Source: Pseudomonadota bacterium (lineage in GTDB: Bacteria > CALINM01). Taken from it: a stretch of 7,613 nt of DNA. Below are positions 1-6,998 of this stretch, one piece after another (position 1 is the first letter of the stretch; every line of letters starts with the position of its first letter). The translations under genes were made by a program, and so were the position numbers. The stretch covers positions 1 through 7,613 of the forward strand of contig JAOAGA010000075.1 of assembly GCA_026415985.1 (NCBI GenBank). Direction: 5' to 3'. Under the pieces are notes generated by a model that worked only from the letters and a program-made list of their open reading frames with translations, did not search any database and had not been told where the DNA came from.

Positions 1-220
1 CTATTTGCTCTTCTACGGGGATGTTTTTTTCAAGCGCCTCTTCAAAGAGGGTTTTTACAGAATGTTCTATCTTTAATATATTTTCTTTTCTTTCTGCTTT
101 TGAAATAACGGAAAATAGATAAGTTTTTGATCTGAAGTGTTCCGAAATCTTAATGGCAATTTTGCCGACCGCTAAGGAAGGAAGCCCGCTATCTATATAT
201 ACAAGGATGTTTCTATACAC
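1..220 (-). CDS. Universal stress protein (UspA-like) family, N-terminal part, cut by left window edge
   Basis: My own minus-strand translation, starting at a GTG at 218-220, gives about 73 residues and stays open to base 1. It begins MYRNILVYIDSGLPSLAVGK (GTG read as Met) and continues with a region containing AIKISEHF and YLFSVISKAER. The order is a hydrophobic first strand ending in Asp (ILVYID), a short loop, a helix, and a second strand with a 'FSVIS' core. This is how the UspA alpha/beta nucleotide-binding fold starts. The ATP-binding glycine motif of the family lies near the C-terminus and would be beyond the window, so ATP binding cannot be judged. An in-frame stop lies upstream and no ATG is available, so GTG is the best start; the ribosome binding site is weak. 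It lies 60 bases downstream of the DMT-family gene on the same strand and may share its transcript. The family assignment is by pattern only. Confidence 0.6.
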   Translation of the reverse strand, partial: MYRNILVYIDSGLPSLAVGKIAIKISEHFRSKTYLFSVISKAERKENILKIEHSVKTLFEEALEKNIPVEEQI

Positions 221-280
221 ATATAAGATTTTATCACTAAAAAATTTTTTTTAAAGTTTGACAGGTTGTGTTTCTGATTT

Positions 281-607
281 TTAATCTTTAAAGATAAAGG
301 CAACTGCTCCAATAATCATTAAAAAACCAACAATATGATTCCATTTAAGGGATTCTTTCAAATAAAAAATACTAAAAACAGCAAATACAACAAGAGTTAT
401 TACTTCCTGCAGAGTTTTTAACTGTGCTGCAGAAAAGTTACCGTGTCCTATTCTGTTTGCAGGGACCTGAAAACAGTACTCAAGAAAGGCTATAAACCAA
501 CTGATGATAATTACTTTCCACATGGGTGCTGACTTAAACTTGAGATGACCATACCAGGCGAAGGTCATAAATATATTAGATATCGTCAACAACAATATTG
601 TTTGCAT
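281..607 (-). CDS. DMT-superfamily small membrane protein (DUF486 / DMT_6 type)
   Basis: This is a complete 108-residue integral inner-membrane protein with four predicted helices, at about residues 3-17, 29-47, 67-83 and 89-105. It carries the hallmark stretches of the DUF486 family: SNIFMTFAWYGHLKF (10-24), SWFIAFLEYCFQVPANRIG (36-54) and AQLKTLQEVITLVVFAVFS (61-79). The length is usual for this family, which is a half-size relative of drug/metabolite transporters. Such proteins probably act as oligomers, and the substrate is not known, so I infer none. The ATG start at 605-607 is supported by AGGAG (minus strand of 615-619) eight bases ahead, and a well-spaced promoter lies just upstream. 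The coding end and stop lie in a perfect 12-base palindrome (284-295), without a T-run that would make it a convincing terminator. Confidence 0.88.
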   Translation of the reverse strand: MQTILLLTISNIFMTFAWYGHLKFKSAPMWKVIIISWFIAFLEYCFQVPANRIGHGNFSAAQLKTLQEVITLVVFAVFSIFYLKESLKWNHIVGFLMIIGAVAFIFKD

Positions 608-642
608 TAAATTACTCCTGACAATAGGATGAATATTTAATT

Positions 643-671
643 ATTATAATGATTTTTGCTTATTATATCAA
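643..671 (-). promoter_or_regulatory. Sigma70-type promoter for the DMT-family gene
   Basis: Read on the minus strand, a -35 box TTGATA (671-666) is followed by a 17-base spacer and a perfect -10 box TATAAT (648-643). The expected transcription start is near 636. That gives a short leader of roughly 30 bases containing the AGGAG ribosome binding site of the gene starting at 607. No operator-like repeat is seen inside the promoter itself. The inverted-repeat element begins about 20 bases upstream of the -35 box. Confidence 0.7.
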
Positions 672-696
672 TGATTTTCAAAAAAACTGCGGGTAG

Positions 697-716
697 TGTG
701 ATAAAATGTTACACAT
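697..716 (+). repeat. Left arm (core) of the inverted repeat
   Basis: The 20 bases TGTGATAAAATGTTACACAT match the reverse complement of 899-918 at 17 of 20 positions. The arm is itself partly self-complementary (TGTG at one end, CACA at the other). Its 706-713 segment ATGTTACA is also repeated inverted at 733-740 (TGTAACAT), so the left end is a nested palindrome. Confidence 0.6.
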
Positions 717-746
717 AATTACTAAAAAGAGATGTAACATATTTAG

Positions 747-785
747 TCTCCCTCCTTTAGATGAGAATTCTAAATGGAGGTGGGA
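747..785. repeat. Strong imperfect hairpin with anti-SD-like and SD-like arms
   Basis: The arm CCTCCTTTAGA (751-761) pairs with TCTAAATGGAGG (769-780), leaving one bulged T at 775 and a seven-base loop. That is eleven base pairs, six of them next to the loop and five beyond the bulge. The stem is not followed by a T-run on either strand, so it is not a standard terminator. Read on the minus strand, 758-751 is AAAGGAGG, a perfect Shine-Dalgarno sequence; on the plus strand the other arm also offers GGAGG. Next to it are a small hairpin AGAAG-ATA-CTTCT (792-804) and a palindrome TGTTAA-C-TTAACA (804-816). The function is unknown. Confidence 0.5.
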
Positions 786-898
786 TAATTAAGAAGATAC
801 TTCTGTTAACTTAACACAAGTGATGATTAGGGTTTTTTCAGGGGATATAAGTTTAAGACAAAAATAAACAGTCATAATAAAATTTTGTATATAATACT

Positions 899-918
899 AT
901 GTGTGACATTTTATTATA
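899..918 (-). repeat. Right arm (core) of the inverted repeat
   Basis: The bases ATGTGTGACATTTTATTATA are the inverted partner of 697-716, with three differences. The arm lies about 25 bases upstream of the -35 box of the tRNA-Phe promoter, so an element end or bound protein here could affect that promoter. Confidence 0.6.
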
Positions 919-943
919 GTAACCACACCCTCAGAAAAAAGGG

Positions 944-973
944 TTGACAGGAAAGTTTGATTGATATTATAAT
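944..973 (+). promoter_or_regulatory. Promoter of tRNA-Phe (possibly also leuB-holA)
   Basis: The consensus -35 box TTGACA (944-949) and consensus -10 box TATAAT (968-973) are separated by 18 bases. The predicted start near 980 leaves about 20 bases of 5' leader before the tRNA at 1000. A full-consensus promoter is what one expects for a stable RNA gene. I see no competing promoter between the tRNA and the dehydrogenase gene, so read-through from here may also serve the two downstream genes. Confidence 0.8.
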
Positions 974-999
974 TTCTATTCACTTGTTAATTCCACAGT

Positions 1000-1072
<73 letters not shown>

Positions 1073-1126
1073 TTTTTTTTAAAAAATTTCTATGGTTAAA
1101 TCAAAATAACTTTAAAGGAGTAGAAA

Positions 1127-2188
1127 ATGCAAAAAAAATCTTACAAAATTGCAGTTATTCCCGGGGATGGAACCGGTCCTGAAGTAATTAATGAAGGCGT
1201 CAAGGTATTAAAAGCAGTAGGAGAAAAGGAAGGTATTGATTTTGATTTTTCATATATTAATTGGGGTGGGGATAACTACCTACAAACAGGTGTGACCTTA
1301 CCAGATAATTTTAAAGAACAGCTCAAAGGATTTGATGCCATTTACTTAGGTGCTATCGGCCATCCCGGTGTGAAGCCCGGTATTCTGGAAAAGGGGATAC
1401 TTTTAAGACTCCGTTTTGAACTTGATCAGTATATCAATTTAAGACCTGTAAAGCTTTATCCTAATATTGATTGCCCCCTTAAGGATAAGAAACCAGAGGA
1501 CATTGATTTTGTCGTAGTTAGAGAAAATACAGAAGGACTTTATGCAGGTGCGGGAGGAGTTCTTAAAAAAGGTACTGCCGATGAAGTGGCAATTCAGGAA
1601 TCAATAAATACGAGAAAAGGCGTTGAAAGATGTATCAGGTTTGCCTTTGAATACACCAAAAAGAGAAATAAAAAGAAAAAGCTCACCCTTTGCGGGAAAA
1701 CAAATGTGTTAACCTATGCCTTCGATTTATGGGAAAGAACCTTTTATGAAGTCGCAAAGGAATATCCCGATATTACAACCGACTATGTCCACGTTGATGC
1801 CTGCTGTATGTGGATGGTTAAAAATCCAGAATGGTTTGATGTAATTGTTACTGATAATATGTTTGGCGATATCATCACCGACTTAGGTGCAATGATTCAG
1901 GGTGGTATGGGTATTGCTGCCGGGGGTAATATTAATCCTTATGGTATATCCATGTTTGAACCTATTGGTGGTTCAGCACCCAAATATACCGGCTTGGGGG
2001 TCATTAATCCGGTTGCCTGTATTTTGGCGGGAGAGATGCTTCTCAGATATATAAATGAAGAAAGCGCCGCTAAAAGGGTTGAAGATGCCGTTGTCAAGGT
2101 AATAACAACGAAGCTCAAAAGTATGTCCGCAGGCAAGATGGGCTATACAACCTCAGAGGTCGGCGATTTAATAGTTGAAAATCTATAG
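1127..2188 (+). CDS. leuB: Isocitrate/isopropylmalate dehydrogenase family protein, probable 3-isopropylmalate dehydrogenase
   Basis: This is a full-length 353-residue cytosolic beta-decarboxylating dehydrogenase. The most likely reaction is oxidation and decarboxylation of 3-isopropylmalate in leucine synthesis. Visible features in order are the N-terminal [10 protein letters not shown] (11-20), the substrate loop [18 protein letters not shown] with R96 and R106, [11 protein letters not shown] with R132 and Y139, KTNVLT with K191 and N193, YVHVDA with D224, and [11 protein letters not shown] with D248 and D252 for the divalent metal. The cofactor loop is [12 protein letters not shown] (278-289). 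The overall pattern matches the branch of LeuB best known from Actinobacteria. The cofactor loop has Lys286-Tyr287 where classical NAD-dependent LeuB has Asp-Ile, and Gly281 where His is usual. The start is fixed by AAAGGAG at 1114-1120. The stop directly abuts the next gene. No leuA, leuC or leuD is in view, so homoisocitrate or tartrate dehydrogenase activity cannot be excluded. Confidence 0.85.
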   Translation: MQKKSYKIAVIPGDGTGPEVINEGVKVLKAVGEKEGIDFDFSYINWGGDNYLQTGVTLPDNFKEQLKGFDAIYLGAIGHPGVKPGILEKGILLRLRFELDQYINLRPVKLYPNIDCPLKDKKPEDIDFVVVRENTEGLYAGAGGVLKKGTADEVAIQESINTRKGVERCIRFAFEYTKKRNKKKKLTLCGKTNVLTYAFDLWERTFYEVAKEYPDITTDYVHVDACCMWMVKNPEWFDVIVTDNMFGDIITDLGAMIQGGMGIAAGGNINPYGISMFEPIGGSAPKYTGLGVINPVACILAGEMLLRYINEESAAKRVEDAVVKVITTKLKSMSAGKMGYTTSEVGDLIVENL

Positions 2189-3442
2189 ATGAATAATAGA
2201 ATTTATCTTATCTCCGGAGATGATGAGTATCAAAAAGAGCAAATAGAAGAAATTATTAAAAAAATCGGTGTAAGCTCTGAAAACATTGATAACATTATCT
2301 CTGGAGATAAAGAATGGCAAACCATAGCCGATGAGGTCAGGACATATTCTCTATTTGGCACTCCTCGTTTATTCATTATAAAAGATGTTGATATCTTTAA
2401 ATCTGAAGAAAAAATTGAAGATATAATTGATAAGGCATTTTCTCTTTATCAATCCAAAGATTATGAAAGGGCCGGCAAAGAAGTTTTAAAGGCACTGAAG
2501 CAACTTGAGCTTTCTGAAGAAGAATTAGACAGTATTATAAGCTCGCCATCAGTTTTAGAAGGGTACTTAGGAAAATCTGATATAAATATCAGTTTCATCA
2601 CAGACCTGATAAAAAAATCTCTCGTTAAAATCGAAAGCCTCAGAAAAAATGAAGAATTTAATTTTGCATCATTAATATCAAACATTCCCGAGGGTCACTT
2701 CGTAATCTTGACTACCAAAGAACTTGATAAAAGAACAAAAAATTTCAAACTGTTTCAAAATGCAGGAACCTTTCTTGAAAAAAAAGAGTCAAAAATATCT
2801 TCAAAAGAGTTAAGAAACAGGATAGATAATGAAATAGATAGCTTTATTAAAGACACAAAAAAACACATATCTCCTGAAGACCTGATATACCTGAAAGAAC
2901 TGGCCTTCGAATCATCTTTCCTGAAAAAGAAACTTGAAAAACTTGCACTTGTAATTGAAAAAAAAGAGTCCATTACAAGAGAAGATATAGATAATACCTT
3001 TGATGACGATACTTTCCCGGATAGCCAGCTGATACCAGAGCTTATAAGAAAAAAAGATCTCAACTCTCTGCTGAAAATAATCCTGAATCCAAGAAACACA
3101 AAGGCAGATTTTATTAAATTAACGGGTTATTTAAGAAGTCTTCTCAGAAATTCAATTGCCATAAGGGAGTTTTCCGCTAATGAAGAATATGATGATTTTT
3201 ACAGTTTTGAGAAAAGATTTTATAAAAAATACTTTGATATCTTGCCAAAGGAAACGCTAAAATCACAACATCCCTATTATCTTTTTCAATGTTACTTAAA
3301 CTTTAAAGATTTCCAACTCCGGGATTTAAAGAGATTCTATCTTTTGCTTTTTGAAATTGACAGGAATCTGAAATCTACTCAGATTACCCCTAAAGATTTG
3401 TTTATAGATTTTTTTACAGAACTGTTTTCTACCAGAAACTAA
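2189..3442 (+). CDS. holA: DNA polymerase III delta subunit (HolA), divergent, with an internal insertion
   Basis: This 417-residue protein is the probable delta subunit of the clamp loader, which opens the beta sliding clamp. The N-terminal strand and helix read IYLISGDDEYQKEQIEEIIK (5-24). TIADEVRTYSLFGTPRLFII (45-64) matches the 'TxSLFG..RLV' segment of HolA. FVILTTKELDKRTKNFKLFQ (171-190) matches the 'LDKRxKLxK' segment. IDSFIKDTKKHIS...FLKKKLEKLALVIEKKESITREDI (216-267) matches the domain before the C-terminal helical collar, and the end carries LRDLKRFYLLLFEIDRNLK (377-395). The protein is longer than the usual 330-350 residues. The excess sits at about 72-165, a charged helical stretch between RLFIIKDVDIF and IPEGHFVILTT. 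No Walker A motif is seen, as expected for delta. The ATG directly follows the upstream TAG with no strong ribosome binding site, so translational coupling is likely. Its 3' end overlaps the convergent cyclase gene by 14 bases. Confidence 0.78.
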   Translation: MNNRIYLISGDDEYQKEQIEEIIKKIGVSSENIDNIISGDKEWQTIADEVRTYSLFGTPRLFIIKDVDIFKSEEKIEDIIDKAFSLYQSKDYERAGKEVLKALKQLELSEEELDSIISSPSVLEGYLGKSDINISFITDLIKKSLVKIESLRKNEEFNFASLISNIPEGHFVILTTKELDKRTKNFKLFQNAGTFLEKKESKISSKELRNRIDNEIDSFIKDTKKHISPEDLIYLKELAFESSFLKKKLEKLALVIEKKESITREDIDNTFDDDTFPDSQLIPELIRKKDLNSLLKIILNPRNTKADFIKLTGYLRSLLRNSIAIREFSANEEYDDFYSFEKRFYKKYFDILPKETLKSQHPYYLFQCYLNFKDFQLRDLKRFYLLLFEIDRNLKSTQITPKDLFIDFFTELFSTRN

Positions 3443-4796
3443 TTTTGCCCTTCTCCGTCTTCTTAACCCTATACATAGCTTTATCGGCTCTGTCAATGAG
3501 GCTCTTTGCATTGAGCCCTGTTGTGTAGCTTGCGATACCTATACTGGCACTTATGATATGTCCTGCAAGGGGTGTGGTTTTTAACATCTCCTGAAGCCTT
3601 TTGGCTGTGCTAAGTGCCCCTTCTTTATTCGTATTAGGTAGCATAATAACAAACTCTTCTCCGCCAAAACGTGCTGCGATATCCACATCTCTTAAGGAAC
3701 TCCTGATAAGGTTGGCCATCTCCTTTAAAACAATGTCACCAACGGTATGACCATATTTATCATTCAGTTGTTTAAAATCGTCAATATCAATAAACATAAT
3801 TGACAGATAGCCTTCATACCTGTTTAATCTTGTAATCTCCTTTTCCAGAGATTTAAAGAAATAGGATCTGTTATATAACTGAGTTAGCGGGTCTATAATT
3901 GACAATCTTTCCAAAGCGATAAAGGTTTGTGCATTATTGAGAGCTATTGCAGCTGCGTCTGCCAAATAGGAGATAAGTTTCATGTCTCTATTAGTAAAAC
4001 TGCCTTCTTTATTAAAAGATTCCACTACTCCCAAAAGCTTTCTTTTGAAAATTATAGGTGCACAAATCAGATTTCTGATTTCATAATCCCTTACAATAAC
4101 TTTAACCCCTGTATCTTTATTAACCTTATCAACTACAATAACTTCTCTCTTCAAGGCACACTTGCCCGCAATTCCTTCTCCTAACTTCAGGGCTATTTCC
4201 TGATCTATACCCTCAGCAATTCTGCTAATTAGCTTTTCACCATCATAAATAAACAGTGTTGTTCTATCTGATTTAAGAACATTGGTGGTTGCCTTCACAA
4301 TCTTTTCCAATAAAAGCTCGTAATCCTTTTCTGATACAAGTTCGTTAAAAATATTAACGATCAGCTCTCTTTCATTCCACCATTTTTCATAGGTCTTTAA
4401 AAAGTTTTTCAAAAAGCTATCGGTAATCTTGATAATAGTATCTATAACTCTGTCATCCACATCCTTTTCTATACCGCATGTTACCCAGTAGGCTATAACT
4501 TTATCAAAAAATTTAACTGGTATTAGAATCTTTCTATAGCCAGCCCAACATTCCTTTGCAGTTACTGATAGATTGGCAAGCCTGAGCTTTGTATCATTCA
4601 TACATTTTTTAAACTCAATCTTATTTTCCAAATGCTTTTTACAATATGAGGGGATGTATGGTTTATCTACAATGACTTTACCTTTCGTATCAAGTATATA
4701 GGCACAAAAACCAAACTTCCCGGAAAAATCAATGACCAGTTGATTAAGCTCTTCTTTGTCAAAAATATCTGTGACGGTAGGCGAGATTAACTTCAT
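3429..4796 (-). CDS. PocR-GAF-GGDEF diguanylate cyclase, second gene of the copper ATPase operon
   Basis: This 455-residue protein has no membrane segment and should be a soluble sensor that makes cyclic-di-GMP from two GTP. Residues about 8-135 look like a PocR-type PAS-related sensory domain, with Cys31, 52, 65, 83 and 107 and the segment CWAGYRKILIPVKFFDKVIA (83-102). Residues about 140-292 are a GAF domain, including LGEGIAGKCALKREVIVVDK (205-224) and ICAPIIFKRKLLGVVES (244-260). The GGDEF domain follows a short helical linker and starts at DPLTQLYNR (302-310). It has Asp337 for metal, FKQLNDKYGH (341-350), an intact GGEEF active site (378-382) and the RxxD inhibitory site R369-D372, five residues ahead. 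It therefore should be an active, product-inhibited cyclase. The start lies 7 bases after the copA stop without a strong ribosome binding site, suggesting coupled translation. The sensed signal is not known. Confidence 0.88.
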   Translation of the reverse strand: MKLISPTVTDIFDKEELNQLVIDFSGKFGFCAYILDTKGKVIVDKPYIPSYCKKHLENKIEFKKCMNDTKLRLANLSVTAKECWAGYRKILIPVKFFDKVIAYWVTCGIEKDVDDRVIDTIIKITDSFLKNFLKTYEKWWNERELIVNIFNELVSEKDYELLLEKIVKATTNVLKSDRTTLFIYDGEKLISRIAEGIDQEIALKLGEGIAGKCALKREVIVVDKVNKDTGVKVIVRDYEIRNLICAPIIFKRKLLGVVESFNKEGSFTNRDMKLISYLADAAAIALNNAQTFIALERLSIIDPLTQLYNRSYFFKSLEKEITRLNRYEGYLSIMFIDIDDFKQLNDKYGHTVGDIVLKEMANLIRSSLRDVDIAARFGGEEFVIMLPNTNKEGALSTAKRLQEMLKTTPLAGHIISASIGIASYTTGLNAKSLIDRADKAMYRVKKTEKGKISFW

Positions 4797-4803
4797 AATA
4801 GTT

Positions 4804-6990
4804 TTATATCTTATTTCTTTTTAAAAGTAAAGAATTCGTTACCACAGAAACGGAGCTGAAAGCCATAGCCAAACCCGCAAACATAGGATTTAAAAGTAAA
4901 CCCCAGAAAGGATATAATATGCCTCCCGCTATAGGTATACCAATGGTATTGTAGATAAAAGCCCAGAAAAAATTTTGTTTAATCTTTGAGAGAATCTCTT
5001 TGCTCAGAACTACCCCTTTATAAATGGTCATTAAGTTTGGTTTAACAATTACTATCTCACCAGCCTCTATAGCGATATCCGTGCCAGAGCCAATGGCAAT
5101 TCCTACATCTGCCGATGCCAGAGCAGGGGCATCATTAATTCCGTCTCCAATCATAGCAACTTTTCTGCCATTCGCCTTCAGATCTGATATAATTTTTTGT
5201 TTCTCCTGTGGTAAAACTTTTGCTCTATAATTGGTAATATTAAGTCTTTTAGCTACCTTCTCTGCAACTTTTTCATTATCCCCGGTAAGCATAATTACAT
5301 CAATATTTAGATTTCTTATATTATTAATAAAATCACCCGCATCATCTCTCAGATTATCAAATAGTGCCATATAACCTAATAATTTTTTTTCATTTTCTTT
5401 TTCAATACCAACATAGATATAGCTAAAGCCCTCTTCTATATCCAATTCTGGAAGGTTAAACCCCTTATCTTTAATAAAATCGAGTGAACCTAAATATACC
5501 TTATCACCCTTTATGTATCCCAAAACCCCCATCCCGGGAACTGTCTCAAACTTAGTTACCTCATAAAAATCATCCTTTCCATATTTTTTAAGAATAGCCT
5601 CTGCTAATGGATGATTTGATGCCTTTTCAAGAGATGAGATAATTTTCAAAAAAATTCCCTCTTCAATGTAAGAAAAGATTTTTACAACTTCAGGCTTACC
5701 AAATGTAAGAGTTCCCGTCTTATCGAGAACAATAGTATCAATACTGGCAAGCTTCTCAATACTCTCGGCATTTTTAAAAAGGATACCTCTCTCTGCACCC
5801 ATACCCGTTCCTACTATCACAGCAGTGGGTGCGGCAAGCCCCAAAGAACAGGGACAGGCAATAATTAATACAGAAATAAGCGTTTTAAGAGCAAAATAGG
5901 TATCAAAACCATATGACTTCCAGAAAATAAAACTTAAGATAGCACAAATAATCACCACCGGAACAAACACACTACTTATCTTATCAGCCATCTTTTGTAT
6001 AGGTGCCTTTGAGCTCTGTGCAGACTCAACAAGCTTTATAATCTGAGATAAAACCGTATTTTCACCTACAGAGCTTGCTTCCATCGTGAAAGTCCCCATC
6101 TTGTTAATTGTCCCTGCAAGGACCTTATCACCTTTTTTCTTCTCAACAGGAATACTCTCTCCGGTAATCATAGACTCATCTACAGAAGAATATCCTTCCA
6201 AAACAACTCCATCCACAGGTATCCTCTGTCCTGACTTAACAATAACTATATCATTTACTTTTACTTCAGAGATCGGAATTTCAACCTCTTTCCCATCTCT
6301 TATAACTGTCGCATATTTTGGCGAAAGCTCAATAAGTTTTTTAATCGCTAAAGAAGTTTTTCCTCTTGCCTTTGCCTCAAGATTCCTCCCTAAAAGGATA
6401 AACATTATCAAAACCGCACTTGTTTCATAATATAGGTGCATACTATCATACCCTTCCTTTTTAAGAAAAATCATAACAGTAACAAAAAGGCTGTATAGAT
6501 AGGCAGTTCCCGTACCTAAGGCGACAAGAGTATCCATTGTTGCGGTTTTAGACCTTATAACCGACCTGATGCCATTCACATAAAACTCCCTGCCAAAATA
6601 CAAAACCGGAGTAGCGAGAACCAACTGAAACAAAGAATTGGCAACTTCAGAATGAAAAAACTTATAAATATGAAAATGTTCAGTCATTGTAAAAAAAGCC
6701 AGAGGTAAGGCAAAGATAAGAGAGAAAATAAAATTTTTTCTTTTTCGGCTTAGCTCTTCTTCAATTTTTACGTCTGGCTCCAAATCGTAAGCTTCATACC
6801 CTGCTGACTTAACTGCCGATTTAATACCTTCAACAGAGATAAAATGGGGATCATATTTTATATTTGCCTTAGCAGTTGCAAGATTAACACTGGCAGAGAT
6901 AACCCCCTTAGTCTCCCTAAGCTTGGTCTCCAACCTGTTCACACAGGAAGCACAATGAAGCCCCTTAATCCCAAAGACTTGTTCTTTCAT
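4804..6990 (-). CDS. copA: Cu(I)-exporting P-type ATPase (CopA, P1B-1 type)
   Basis: This complete 728-residue inner-membrane pump should use ATP to export Cu(I) from the cytoplasm. One N-terminal heavy-metal domain (about 4-68) carries GLHCASC with Cys13 and Cys16. Membrane helices lie at about 87-105, 117-135, 151-175 and 188-205. The actuator domain has TGES (276-279). Helices at about 338-358 and 367-392 include the CPC metal site (379-381). The phosphorylation domain has DKTGT (423-427, Asp423 phosphorylated), and the nucleotide domain has the P1B-specific HP (460-461). TGDN (569-572) and GDGIND (615-620) complete the hinge. The last two helices carry Tyr680-Asn681 and MAFSS (709-713), which with CPC form the Cu(I)-type signature. 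CPC is followed by Ser rather than the common Ala. The ATG fits the family start, but no ribosome binding site precedes it; a -10 box sits 8 bases upstream. It is followed 7 bases on by the cyclase gene. Confidence 0.96.
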   Translation of the reverse strand: MKEQVFGIKGLHCASCVNRLETKLRETKGVISASVNLATAKANIKYDPHFISVEGIKSAVKSAGYEAYDLEPDVKIEEELSRKRKNFIFSLIFALPLAFFTMTEHFHIYKFFHSEVANSLFQLVLATPVLYFGREFYVNGIRSVIRSKTATMDTLVALGTGTAYLYSLFVTVMIFLKKEGYDSMHLYYETSAVLIMFILLGRNLEAKARGKTSLAIKKLIELSPKYATVIRDGKEVEIPISEVKVNDIVIVKSGQRIPVDGVVLEGYSSVDESMITGESIPVEKKKGDKVLAGTINKMGTFTMEASSVGENTVLSQIIKLVESAQSSKAPIQKMADKISSVFVPVVIICAILSFIFWKSYGFDTYFALKTLISVLIIACPCSLGLAAPTAVIVGTGMGAERGILFKNAESIEKLASIDTIVLDKTGTLTFGKPEVVKIFSYIEEGIFLKIISSLEKASNHPLAEAILKKYGKDDFYEVTKFETVPGMGVLGYIKGDKVYLGSLDFIKDKGFNLPELDIEEGFSYIYVGIEKENEKKLLGYMALFDNLRDDAGDFINNIRNLNIDVIMLTGDNEKVAEKVAKRLNITNYRAKVLPQEKQKIISDLKANGRKVAMIGDGINDAPALASADVGIAIGSGTDIAIEAGEIVIVKPNLMTIYKGVVLSKEILSKIKQNFFWAFIYNTIGIPIAGGILYPFWGLLLNPMFAGLAMAFSSVSVVTNSLLLKRNKI

Positions 6991-6998
6991 AATAATGA

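Larger units (their letters stand above)
691..924. mobile_element. Candidate miniature inverted-repeat element or insertion-sequence relic
   Basis: Bases 691-716 and the reverse complement of 899-924 agree at 21 of 26 positions by hand alignment; the core is ATAAAATGT(T/C)ACACAT. The ends start GGGT and GGTT. Similarity fades a few bases further inwards, as expected for terminal inverted repeats. The 234-base interval has no plausible transposase and no long open frame in any direction; it holds a hairpin (747-785) and smaller palindromes. I find no clear target-site duplication outside the ends. The TGTG...ACACA style of the ends recalls IS256-type termini, but that is only a resemblance. 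The alternative is a regulatory region with a long-range inverted repeat serving the divergent promoters on either side. Confidence 0.4.

Noticed and set aside
284-295. Perfect palindrome ATCTTTAAAGAT as terminator of the DMT-family gene
   Set aside because: It has no loop, few G-C pairs and no T-run after it; a palindrome this short is not surprising in AT-rich DNA.
761-814. A short plus-strand frame starting ATG at 761 in the inverted-repeat element
   Set aside because: Only 17 codons, its start lies at the base of the hairpin loop, and there is no ribosome binding site upstream.
678-945. Target-site duplication around the inverted-repeat element
   Set aside because: The flanks at 678-690 and 925-941 share only A-rich sequence; no exact direct repeat of typical length abuts the two ends.
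2755-3099. A 114-codon minus-strand open frame inside holA
   Set aside because: It is antisense to a well-supported gene and rich in Ser and Phe, as expected from the complement of Lys/Glu/Arg codons; no start signal.
3326-3511. A 61-codon minus-strand frame across the holA/cyclase junction
   Set aside because: It straddles the overlapping ends of two supported genes in another frame and has no start signal.
3927-4184. An 85-codon plus-strand open frame inside the cyclase gene
   Set aside because: It is antisense to the GAF domain and has no start signal or family pattern.
6086-6430. A 114-codon plus-strand open frame inside copA
   Set aside because: It is antisense to conserved ATPase motifs including TGES and has no recognisable protein pattern.
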